DNA of 64,000 nucleotides from Gemmatimonadota bacterium (GTDB taxonomy: Bacteria > Gemmatimonadota > Gemmatimonadetes > Gemmatimonadales > GWC2-71-9). The stretch is taken from contig JADJPD010000012.1 of assembly GCA_016713435.1 (NCBI GenBank), forward strand, positions 124,001 to 188,000. Reading direction: 5' to 3'. Each line of letters begins with the position of its first letter. Position 1 is the first letter of the stretch. The notes beneath the pieces are model-generated. The model searched no databases. It was not told the DNA's origin and saw only the letters and a list, made by a program, of their open reading frames with translations. Positions 1 through 9,688 of the stretch are shown here, in pieces. The translations under genes and the position numbers were made by a program.

Positions 1-2
1 AC

Positions 3-1862
<1,860 letters not shown>

Positions 1863-1903
1863 GGGCGCTCGCGGACCGGCGGGCGGCGGGATATGTTCGA
1901 GCG

Positions 1904-3532
1904 ATGACCGCCTCCGCCGACTCCCTCCCCGATCTCCGCGACCGCCTCGGCGAGCGCTACGAGATCCTGCGCCAGCTGGGACGCGGCGGCATGGGCGCGG
2001 TGTACCTGGCGCGCGAGCGGCGGCTCGACCGGCCCGTGGCCATCAAGGTCCTCCCCCCGGACCTCGCCACCCAGCCGGAGCTGCGCGAGCGGTTCCTGCG
2101 CGAGACCCGCACCGCCGCCAGCTTCTCCCATCCCAACATCGTCCCGGTCTACGGCGTGGAGGAGCAGGACGGGCTCCTGGCCTTCGCCATGGGCTACGTG
2201 GAAGGCGAGTCGCTCGGCGCGCGGGTGGCGCGGAGCGGGCCACTCGGCGTCAAGGAGACGGTGCGGTTGCTGCAGGACGTGGCCTGGGCGCTGGCGTACG
2301 CCCACGGCCGCGGCGTGGTCCATCGGGACATCAAGCCGGACAACATCCTGCTCGACCGCGCCACCGGCCGCGCGCTGGTCACCGACTTCGGGATCTCCCG
2401 CAGCATCACGGCGCCGGGCGCGGCTGCCGCCCCGGGCCTCACCCGGGTGGGCGAAGTGGTGGGCACGCCGGAGTTCATGAGCCCCGAGCAGGCCTCCGGG
2501 GACACGGTGGATGGACGAAGCGACCTCTATTCGCTTGGGCTCGTGGCCTGGTTTGCCGTGACCGGCCAGCTGGCCATCAGCGGCGACACCACCCAGAAGA
2601 TCCTCGTCCGCCAGCTCACCGAGGCCGTGCCGTCGGTGGCTCTGCACCGCCCCGACCTGCCGGCCCCGCTGGCGGAGGCCATCGACCGCCTGGTCCGCAA
2701 GGAGCCCGGCGACCGCTTCGCCTCCGCCGAGGCGCTGGTGGAAGCCCTCGAGTCGGCCCAGCTGTCGGCGCCGGAGGTGGCACTCCCGGTGCGGCTCCTG
2801 GCGCAGGACCTGGGGCAACTCGGCCTCGTGGCCGTCTTCCTGCTCATCATCATCACGATGTGGCAGGGCGGCACGGCGCAGCGGGCGCCCGGCAACATCG
2901 ACATCGCGCTGCCGGGGCTCTTCCTGCTGGCGGTGCTCTGGGGCCGGCTGGCGATGACCGTGGGCGCGGCCCGCCGCGTGGTGGAAGCCGGCTTCCGGCC
3001 GGCGGAGATCCTGGCGGGGTTCGGGCGGGTGCTCAGCGAGCGAGAGGAGGAGCGGTCGCGGCTCCGGGCGCTGCCGACGGTGGTGGCGCGGCGCCGGAGG
3101 ACGGTGATCGTGTTCGGCAGCATGATCGCCATGGGCGTGGCGATGATCTGGGTGGTCCTCCAGGCACGGGTACCCAGTGGGCCCAATCACTTCACGGTGC
3201 CCCGCCCGTTCGTGGTGATGCTGCTGTCGGCCGTGATCATGATCGGCATCTCGATGATCGGCCTGATGCGGAGCCCGTTCCGCCCCGGCATCGGCGAGCG
3301 GCTCTTCCGGGTGGTGTGGATGGGGCTGCCGGGACGCCTCTTCCTGCGGCTGGCCGCCCGCGGCGTGACGACGGGCGGCGGCGCGCCCCTCACCCCGCCA
3401 CCCGTCCGCCCGGTGCGGGTGACACCGGCGGCACCGCCGGCCGCGCTCCCGCGCGCCGAGCCCGACCGGCTGGCCCGGCTGGAGGCGCGCGTCGAGTCCC
3501 TCGAACGCTGGCGTGAGGGCGGCGGCGGCTGA
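1904..3532 (+). CDS. Membrane-anchored serine/threonine protein kinase
   Basis: Hanks-type kinase of 542 residues. The catalytic domain covers roughly residues 18-290: glycine loop GRGGMGAV (about 26-33), lysine in VAIKVL, catalytic loop HRDIKPDN, DFG in TDFGIS, and GTPEFMSPEQ in the activation segment. The C-terminal part holds four hydrophobic segments and ends in a short charged heptad-like helix (LARLEARVESLERW), so the kinase faces the cytoplasm on a membrane anchor. No PASTA or TPR sensor is present. The ATG at 1904 lies just before the kinase fold. A TATGTT box at 1893-1898 could be a -10 element only about 6 bp from the start, which would imply an almost leaderless message. Substrate unknown. 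Confidence 0.93.
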   Translation: MTASADSLPDLRDRLGERYEILRQLGRGGMGAVYLARERRLDRPVAIKVLPPDLATQPELRERFLRETRTAASFSHPNIVPVYGVEEQDGLLAFAMGYVEGESLGARVARSGPLGVKETVRLLQDVAWALAYAHGRGVVHRDIKPDNILLDRATGRALVTDFGISRSITAPGAAAAPGLTRVGEVVGTPEFMSPEQASGDTVDGRSDLYSLGLVAWFAVTGQLAISGDTTQKILVRQLTEAVPSVALHRPDLPAPLAEAIDRLVRKEPGDRFASAEALVEALESAQLSAPEVALPVRLLAQDLGQLGLVAVFLLIIITMWQGGTAQRAPGNIDIALPGLFLLAVLWGRLAMTVGAARRVVEAGFRPAEILAGFGRVLSEREEERSRLRALPTVVARRRRTVIVFGSMIAMGVAMIWVVLQARVPSGPNHFTVPRPFVVMLLSAVIMIGISMIGLMRSPFRPGIGERLFRVVWMGLPGRLFLRLAARGVTTGGGAPLTPPPVRPVRVTPAAPPAALPRAEPDRLARLEARVESLERWREGGGG

Positions 3533-3630
3533 CCCCGTGCGCGCCCTCCCGCCGCAGGGCGGGTCCACTACTATTCCGGCGAGTGCCGCGCCACCATCCC
3601 GGTGAACGCGCGTCCCCGACTCGATCCCGG

Positions 3631-4323
3631 ATGCCCGCCGTGCCCCGTCGTGCCGCCCCGGCTTTCGTCACGCTGCTCGCCCTCGCGCTGGGTGCCCGCG
3701 CGCTCGTTGCCCAGGGCGGCTCCCCGGCCAACCTCTTCCGTGCCACGGAAGCCCTGCCGGTCTTCACGCACATCAACGCCGGTGGCAATCTCCTGGTCAG
3801 CACCCCGCCCAATGGCCGGCCCACGGTGGTGCTGTTCCTGCGGCGGTCCCAGGCGGAGAGCTTCCTCGCCGGAGTGAAGGCCCAGAACGCCACCGTGGCG
3901 TCCCAGCTCCGCCTCGACTCGCCGACGCTGAGTGACGTGCTGCGGCAGCGGCCCGCGGCTGGCGGTTACGAGATCACCTTCGTGCCGGATCCCGAACAGG
4001 TGGTGGCGGCCCAGGACGAGTTGCGCCGCCAGGGGCGGCCCGCCGTGCAGGGCACGCCGGTGTTCCTGCTCCGCTCCGACGCGCTGGGCTACGTCACCAT
4101 CACCGTGAACGGCCACCAGGTGATCCCCGCCTTCCTGGGCGTCGGCGAGGTGCTGGCCCTGCGGCAGCAGACGCAGGCGCAGGTCGGCACGCCCGCCACG
4201 CTGGCCATCGAGGTCACGAGCCTCGAGGGCCTCCTCACGGCCCTGCAGGGCGCGCCCACTCCCTTCCTCAACACCGTCCTGCTGCAGCCCGCCGGCGGCG
4301 CCACCGCGGAACTGGTGCGCTGA
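3631..4323 (+). CDS. Secreted Tic22-like protein
   Basis: 230-residue exported protein. The ATG at 3631 gives a clean Sec signal peptide (RR, then a Leu/Ala core ending near AQGG); a GTG 48 bp upstream is in frame but less likely. The mature part has the pattern of the Tic22-like family: a VFTHINAGGNLLV opening, a PTVVLFLRRSQAESF strand-helix, an ITFVPDPEQV segment, and a closing VPVF-like/GYVTITVNGHQVIP block. Tic22 homologues are best known as periplasmic or intermembrane-space chaperones of cyanobacteria and plastids. The family call rests on pattern memory without a search; a generic secreted protein is the alternative. It is convergent with the lemA-like gene. Confidence 0.6.
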   Translation: MPAVPRRAAPAFVTLLALALGARALVAQGGSPANLFRATEALPVFTHINAGGNLLVSTPPNGRPTVVLFLRRSQAESFLAGVKAQNATVASQLRLDSPTLSDVLRQRPAAGGYEITFVPDPEQVVAAQDELRRQGRPAVQGTPVFLLRSDALGYVTITVNGHQVIPAFLGVGEVLALRQQTQAQVGTPATLAIEVTSLEGLLTALQGAPTPFLNTVLLQPAGGATAELVR

Positions 4324-4344
4324 CGCCCCGGCGGGCATCCTTCG

Positions 4345-5229
4345 TCAGGCGTCCTGCGGCAGTGCGGAGACGGGCTGCCACTCCTCCGAGCCGGCGCGTG
4401 CCACCATGACGTCCGCGTCGAGCTCGCCCCGCTGGATGAGCTCGCGCACCGTGGGGAGCGGCACCGGCCCGCGCGGCACCCCGCCGCGCGGCAGGTAGAA
4501 GTAGCTGGTGGCGCCGCGCTCCGCCGCCTTGGCCGCGATCAGCTTGCCGGCGTTCCCCGCCTGCACCGCCAGCAGCTTGCCCGCCTGGCCCGCCGCCCCC
4601 GCCAGCGTCCGCGTGGCCCCGGCCAGGGAGCCGCCCGCGCCCGCCAGCAGCTGCTTGAGGCGCTCCCCGTCATCCGTCTGGAAGCTCTTGAGCGCCGTGG
4701 CGTCCACGTTCCCGCTCACGTCGAACTCGAGGTAGGGCGCCTTGGAGAACCCCAGCACCGGCGCCAGCAGCACGGTGGGGAACGCCAGGTAGGCATTGTT
4801 GTAGTGCTTGACCGCCGTGTTGAGCGTGGTGCGGGCCTGCTGGATGTCGAGCTCGCAGTGCTGGATGCTGTCCACCAGCCGGTGGTATTGCTCACTGGCC
4901 TTGAACTCGGGCGAGCGTTCCGCGGCGCCCAGCAGCGAGCTGAGCATGGCCCCCGACTGGGCGTAGGCCACCGCGATGGCCGCCGCGTTGTTGTCCTGCG
5001 CCAGTTTGAGGTGGGTGAACTGCTCGCTGGCCTGGAAGCTCTTCACGATGTCCCCGAGCTGGTTGACCAGGTTGAGCTTCTTGGCCACGGCCACCTGCAC
5101 GTTCGAGGTGGCCTCGCGCACTTCCTGCGCCTGCTTCTGCAGCTTGTTGTAGGTCCAAACCGCGAACACCAGCAGCGGCAGGCCGATCCAGAGCAGCAGG
5201 CTGAACAGTCCCGTGATGAAGCCCCACAT
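4345..5229 (-). CDS. LemA family protein with C-terminal GYF_2-like domain
   Basis: 294 residues. One N-terminal membrane helix (about 6-25) is followed by the helical LemA core (YNKLQKQAQEVREATSNVQV, then long amphipathic helices to about residue 150). LemA proteins normally end near 190 residues. Here an Ala/Gly-rich linker leads to a final 50-residue module (YFYLPRGG..GPVPLPTVRELIQRGEL..D..V...GSEEWQPV) that matches the GYF_2 pattern of a membrane-associated peptide-binding domain. Function of LemA is not established; the GYF_2 module suggests binding of a partner at the membrane. No htpX-like protease gene lies next to it. Confidence 0.85.
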   Translation of the reverse strand: MWGFITGLFSLLLWIGLPLLVFAVWTYNKLQKQAQEVREATSNVQVAVAKKLNLVNQLGDIVKSFQASEQFTHLKLAQDNNAAAIAVAYAQSGAMLSSLLGAAERSPEFKASEQYHRLVDSIQHCELDIQQARTTLNTAVKHYNNAYLAFPTVLLAPVLGFSKAPYLEFDVSGNVDATALKSFQTDDGERLKQLLAGAGGSLAGATRTLAGAAGQAGKLLAVQAGNAGKLIAAKAAERGATSYFYLPRGGVPRGPVPLPTVRELIQRGELDADVMVARAGSEEWQPVSALPQDA

Positions 5230-5274
5230 GACGGCACCTCGCTGGGAGAGAGTCGGGGATGGACGGCCGGGCCG

Positions 5275-6219
5275 TCAGGGAATGCCGATGTCGAACGTCA
5301 CGCCGCTCACCGTGAGGGTGTTCGCGGCCGCGGTGCCCGGTGTCGGGGGCAGGGTGGCGGAGAGGGTGCCCTGGAGCCGCGTGGCGCTGAGCGCGGTGAC
5401 GGTCAGGGTGCCGCTGGTGCCGCCGCCGCCGCCCCAGCAGCAGTTCACGGTGCCGAAGGGATTGGAGACGGGGCCGATCATCGTGACCACCGCGTCGCCC
5501 GGGGCGGAGCCCACCGTGTACGTGCCGGGCCCCGTGAAGCCCGTCACGGCCACCGACAGGGTGTACGCGGTGTTGTTGGCGCCGATCACCAGGGTGCCGG
5601 CCTGCAGCTGCATCACCACCGTCGACGCCAGCCACGGCGCGCCGCCCACCGTGCCGTCCAGCCGGCTCCCGGCGTTGTCGGGCAGGGGGGCGAAGGTGCC
5701 GCCGAGGAGGAGGTCGAACTGGCCTGCGGTCACGGCCCGTGTCCCATGGGCGCTGCCCAGGAGGGAATCGGCATCATAGGTGAAGGTGCCGACGATCCGG
5801 CTGCTGGTGAGCGTGGTGATGGTCACGCTGCCCGCCGCCCCGGAGAGCGGTGTGCTCCAGCCGCGCCCGGTGAGGTCGCTGACCTGTCCGAGGCCGCCCA
5901 CCGCGGTGCCGCCCATGCCGAGCGGGTAGGTGCCCACGGAATCGATGTTGTAGAGGATCAGCAGCAGCGTGGTGCCATTGGCCAGGCCCTGGATGGTGAT
6001 CGTCCCGAACGGCCCGACCTGCGCCTTCCGGCTGGTGCTGGTGGCGTTCCACGCCTGGCCGTCGATCACGGCAGAGAACCCGCCTGATCCACCACCACCG
6101 CCCCCGCCGCCACCGCCCCCGCCGCCACCGTTCGACGGCCCGGTGCTCCCGCCGCCGCCGCACCCGAGTCCCGCTGCCAGCGCCCCGATCCCGAGCACCA
6201 TCACTGTCAGTCCACGCAT
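5275..6219 (-). CDS. Lipoprotein-like secreted protein with poly-Gly linker and duplicated beta-rich domain
   Basis: 314 residues. The ATG at 6219 is preceded by a GGAGG ribosome site. The N-terminus is a signal peptide ending in a lipobox-like GLGCGGGG; the residue at -3 is not typical. Then comes a run of fourteen glycines and two similar beta-rich segments of about 120 residues, each starting with a xxDGxxW/GGxPWxAST motif and rich in Thr, Gly and Val (first about 50-160, second about 190-314). This resembles the secreted DUF6252-type proteins of Bacteroidota and Gemmatimonadota; function unknown. It is divergent from the sigma factor gene. Confidence 0.72.
   Translation of the reverse strand: MRGLTVMVLGIGALAAGLGCGGGGSTGPSNGGGGGGGGGGGGGGSGGFSAVIDGQAWNATSTSRKAQVGPFGTITIQGLANGTTLLLILYNIDSVGTYPLGMGGTAVGGLGQVSDLTGRGWSTPLSGAAGSVTITTLTSSRIVGTFTYDADSLLGSAHGTRAVTAGQFDLLLGGTFAPLPDNAGSRLDGTVGGAPWLASTVVMQLQAGTLVIGANNTAYTLSVAVTGFTGPGTYTVGSAPGDAVVTMIGPVSNPFGTVNCCWGGGGGTSGTLTVTALSATRLQGTLSATLPPTPGTAAANTLTVSGVTFDIGIP
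6088..6129. repeat. Poly-glycine coding tract
   Basis: 42 bp encoding 14 consecutive glycines on the minus strand. It contains a perfect tandem copy of a 15-bp unit (6097-6111 and 6112-6126), so its length may vary by slippage in 15-bp, frame-preserving steps. Confidence 0.85.
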
Positions 6220-6354
6220 CCAGGCCTCCGTCCATGGGGGTGTCCCTTCGCCATGCGCAGGAAGCGGGGAAAAACCATCACGGCCCTTCCGGGGCCGGCG
6301 GGTGGCTGGCCGATTCCGGTCCCGGGCGTACCTTGGGGACCATGGAGGTCCCTC

Positions 6355-6891
6355 ATGGTGACCATGGTCCCCGATGACGAACGGCTGGCGGTGGATCGCC
6401 TCTTCGCCGCGGCATACGAGGAGTTGAAGCGGCTCGCGGGCGCCGTGCGTCGCGGAGACCGGCAGGTGACGCTCACGCCCACCGCGCTGGTCAACGAGGC
6501 GTGGCTCAAGCTGGCCGCCACGCCCACCGTGGGGGGGCTCTCGCGGCTCGAGTTCAAGCGGGTGGCCGCCCGGGCCATGCGGCAGGTGCTCGTGGAGGCG
6601 GCGCGCCGGCGCCTGGCCGACAAGCGCGGCGGCGGGGTCATGCCGGTGACGCTCGACGACGCCCTCGAAGGGGGCACCACGAGCCCCGCCGAGGTGCTGG
6701 GGCTGCACGAGGCGCTGGAGACGCTCGCGCGGGTGAGCCCGCGGCAGGCGGCCATGGTGGAGGGCCGGTTCTTCGGTGGCCTCGAGGTCCCCGAGATCGC
6801 CGAGCTGCTCGGCGTATCCGAGGCCACCGTGCTGCGCGACTGGCGCGCCGCCCGGGCGTGGCTGGCGCACGCGCTCCGCCCCGGCGCCTGA
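6355..6891 (+). CDS. ECF-type RNA polymerase sigma factor
   Basis: 178 residues, sigma-70 family, resembling the subgroup typically found beside kinase-TPR proteins (sigma2 about 20-85 with LTPTALVNEAWLKL; sigma4 about 115-170 with LARVSPRQAAMVEGRFFGG and a helix-turn-helix VPEIAELLGVSEATV). The ATG at 6355 has GGAGG 6 nt upstream; a second in-frame ATG is at 6364. It should direct polymerase to a small stress regulon. The stop codon is 5 nt before the kinase start, so the two are co-transcribed. A TACCTT box at 6330-6335 may be the -10. Confidence 0.92.
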   Translation: MVTMVPDDERLAVDRLFAAAYEELKRLAGAVRRGDRQVTLTPTALVNEAWLKLAATPTVGGLSRLEFKRVAARAMRQVLVEAARRRLADKRGGGVMPVTLDDALEGGTTSPAEVLGLHEALETLARVSPRQAAMVEGRFFGGLEVPEIAELLGVSEATVLRDWRAARAWLAHALRPGA

Positions 6892-6896
6892 GCCGC

Positions 6897-9554
6897 ATGG
6901 AGCGTGCCCGCTGGGAGGAGATCCAGGCGCTCTTTCACGAGGCGCTGGCCCAGGCCGCCCCGGTCCGCGAGGCGCACGTGCGGGCCCGGGCGGGAACCGA
7001 CGTGGAGCTGGCGAGCCTCGTCCTCGGGATGCTCGCGGCCGATGCCGGCGACGACTCGCTCCTCGATCGCGGCCTCGCCGGGGCCGCCGAGGTGGTGGTG
7101 GGCCGCGTGGACCAGCCGGCCCGGCGCCAGCTCTTCGGGCCTTACCGCCTGCTCCGGATCCTCGGCGAGGGCGGCATGGGCGTGGTGTACCTGGCCGAGC
7201 GGGCCGACCTCCGCACCCAGGCGGCCATCAAGATCCTCCCCGACGCCTGGCTCTCCCCCGCGCGGCGAGAGCGCTTCCGGGCCGAGCAGCGCACCCTGGC
7301 CCAGCTCAACGACCCGGGCATCGCGCGGCTGTACGACGCGGACATGCTGCCCGACGGCACCCCGTGGTTTGCCATGGAGTACGTGGACGGGCTGCCGCTC
7401 ACCGAGTGGTGCCGCGCCCGCCGGAGCTCCATGCGGGAGCGGCTCCGGCTGCTCCGCACCGTGGCCGAGGCCGTCCGGCACGCGCACGAGCACGCGGTCA
7501 TCCACCGCGACCTCAAGCCGTCCAACATCCTCGTCCGCGCCGACGGTGTGGTGAAGCTGCTCGACTTCGGCATCGCCAAGCAGCTCGAGGCGGTGGACCT
7601 GCCGGCCGACCAGACCCGCACCGGGCTGCGCGCGCTCACCCCCGGCTACGCGGCGCCCGAGCAGCTCCTCGGCGGGCGCATCGGGGTGCACACCGACGTC
7701 TATGCGCTCGGGGTGGTGCTGTACGAGCTGCTTGCCGGCCGCCTGCCGTTCGAGCTCACCGGGCTCTCACCCGAGGCCGCCGCCGCGCTCATCCTGCGCG
7801 GCCCGCCCGGGCGTCCCTCCCTCGCCGCGCGGCAGATGGCCGGGCGCGCGGGGGAACTCTGGTCCGCGGTGGGCGCCAGCACCTGGGCGGATCTCGACGT
7901 GCTCTGCCTCACCGCCCTCCATCCTGATCCGGCGCGGCGCTACCGCAGCGTGGATGCCCTGATCGCCGAGATCGACCGGTTCCTGGCGGGCGAGCCCCTC
8001 GAGGCCCGGCCCGATGCGCTCGGGTATCGTCTCGGCAAGTTCCTCCGGCGCCACACGGCCGCCACCGTCGCCGTGACGCTCGTGACCCTGGTGCTCGTGG
8101 GGCTGGTGGGCTTCTACACCTATCGCCTGGCGCAGGCGCGCAATGCGGCGCTCGCCGAGGCGGCGCGCGGTGCGCGGATCCAGGAATTCATGTTGGGCCT
8201 TTTTCAGGGCGGCGAGGCCGCCGTGGCCCCGGCAGAGAGCCTGCGGGTGGTGTCGTTGCTCGAGGGCGGCGTTCGCGACGCCTCCGCGCTCGACCGGGAG
8301 CCGGCGGTGCAGGAGGAGATGCTGCAGACCCTCGGCAGCGTCTTCCAGCGGCTGGGGCAGCTGGAGCGGGCGGACACGCTGCTCGCGCGGGCGCTGGCCC
8401 AGCGGCGCGCCCGTGTTCCCGCGGAAGACCCGGCCTTGGCGCGGAGCCTCGTGGCACTGTCCCAGCTACGCATGGCGCAGGCCCGCTTCGCCGAGGCCGA
8501 CTCGCTGGCCCGCGACGCGCTGGCTCGCATGCGCGGCGCCGTCCCGGCAGACCACCCCGTGGTGGCGGAGGCCACGGTGACCCTGGCGCAGGTGCTGCAG
8601 AAGCGCGGCAGCTACCCGGAGGCCATCCAGCTGCTGGCTGCCCTGGCACGGCAGGACGCCGCCGCGGGCACCCCGACTCCCGAGCATGCCACGCACCTGC
8701 GGGAGCTTGCCCAGGCCCACTTCTACGCCGGTGACTATCCCCTCGCCGACACCCTCGGCCGCGCGGTGCTCGAGCTCGACCAGGCCCGCCACGGCCCGCG
8801 TCATCCCGATGTCGCCAGCGACCTGGCCGCCCTCGGCGAGGTGCAGCTGATGCTGGGCCACTATGCCGCCGCCGAGTCGTTGTACACGGAGGCGCTGTCC
8901 ATCACGCGCCGGTGGTACGGGGAGGCGCACCCCGAGGTGGCCGCCAACCTGACGCGCCTGGGGCGCGCCCTCACCTACCAGAAGCGCATTCCGGAGGCGG
9001 TGACGGCGCTGGACCAGGCCCTCGCCGTGCAGCGACGCGTCTACGGCCCCCGGCACCCACAGGTGGCGGAAGCCCTGAACGAGCTCGGCAACGTGGCGTG
9101 GACGGTGGATGACTATCCCGTGGCGGAGGCGCGGTTCCGGGAGGCATTGGCCATCTATCGGGACGCGCTCGGGGAGTTCCACCAGTTCGTGGCCGTGGCC
9201 CTGGCCAATGTGGCCAGCGTGGTGATGCAGCGCGGGGACCCGCGGGGCGCGGAGCCGCTCTTCCGGGAAGCGCTCGCCATCTACGACAGCATCCTGCCGC
9301 CGGGCCACGTCAACGCCGGCATCGGGCACGTCAAGCTGGGGCGCGCGCTGCTGCGGCAGGGCCGCTACCGCGCCGCGATCAGCGAGACCCGGGCCGGCTA
9401 CGACATCCTGGTCCGGCAGACCGATCCCGCCACCAGCTTCCTCCGGGCCGCGCGGCGCGACCTCGTGGCCGCCTTCGACTCCCTCGGCGAGCCCACCGCC
9501 GCCGACCGGTTCCGGGCGGAACTCGCCGACACGCTGCCGCGCCCAAAGCCCTGA
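6897..9554 (+). CDS. Serine/threonine protein kinase with C-terminal TPR repeats
   Basis: 885 residues. A short N-terminal helical region is followed by the kinase (about 82-355; GEGGMGVVYLAE, AAIKILP, HRDLKPSNIL, LDFGIAK). One transmembrane helix follows (about 383-405, VAVTLVTLVLVGLVGFY), then about 450 residues of tetratricopeptide repeats of the kinesin-light-chain type, with alternating HPxVAxxLxxLGxxxxxxGxYxxAExLxxxAL units. The TPR part should lie outside the membrane. It is translationally paired with the ECF sigma gene. The combination is characteristic of Gemmatimonadota and Acidobacteria and suggests phospho-control of the sigma factor, an inference from position. Confidence 0.93.
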   Translation: MERARWEEIQALFHEALAQAAPVREAHVRARAGTDVELASLVLGMLAADAGDDSLLDRGLAGAAEVVVGRVDQPARRQLFGPYRLLRILGEGGMGVVYLAERADLRTQAAIKILPDAWLSPARRERFRAEQRTLAQLNDPGIARLYDADMLPDGTPWFAMEYVDGLPLTEWCRARRSSMRERLRLLRTVAEAVRHAHEHAVIHRDLKPSNILVRADGVVKLLDFGIAKQLEAVDLPADQTRTGLRALTPGYAAPEQLLGGRIGVHTDVYALGVVLYELLAGRLPFELTGLSPEAAAALILRGPPGRPSLAARQMAGRAGELWSAVGASTWADLDVLCLTALHPDPARRYRSVDALIAEIDRFLAGEPLEARPDALGYRLGKFLRRHTAATVAVTLVTLVLVGLVGFYTYRLAQARNAALAEAARGARIQEFMLGLFQGGEAAVAPAESLRVVSLLEGGVRDASALDREPAVQEEMLQTLGSVFQRLGQLERADTLLARALAQRRARVPAEDPALARSLVALSQLRMAQARFAEADSLARDALARMRGAVPADHPVVAEATVTLAQVLQKRGSYPEAIQLLAALARQDAAAGTPTPEHATHLRELAQAHFYAGDYPLADTLGRAVLELDQARHGPRHPDVASDLAALGEVQLMLGHYAAAESLYTEALSITRRWYGEAHPEVAANLTRLGRALTYQKRIPEAVTALDQALAVQRRVYGPRHPQVAEALNELGNVAWTVDDYPVAEARFREALAIYRDALGEFHQFVAVALANVASVVMQRGDPRGAEPLFREALAIYDSILPPGHVNAGIGHVKLGRALLRQGRYRAAISETRAGYDILVRQTDPATSFLRAARRDLVAAFDSLGEPTAADRFRAELADTLPRPKP

Positions 9555-9688
9555 GCGGGGTCAGGCCCCTCTCTCCCCGGCGCCGGCCCGGCTACGTTTC
9601 CGGGCCGCCCGCGCCGAAACCCGCCGCGGCCGGCAACGTCGGGGCACGGAGCCAGCCCCCGCACGATTCACCCTGTCCCGCGATCCGC

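Noticed and set aside
6501..6896. Upstream extension of the kinase-TPR frame over the sigma factor gene
   Set aside because: The sigma factor frame is clearly coding there; the kinase starts at the ATG at 6897.
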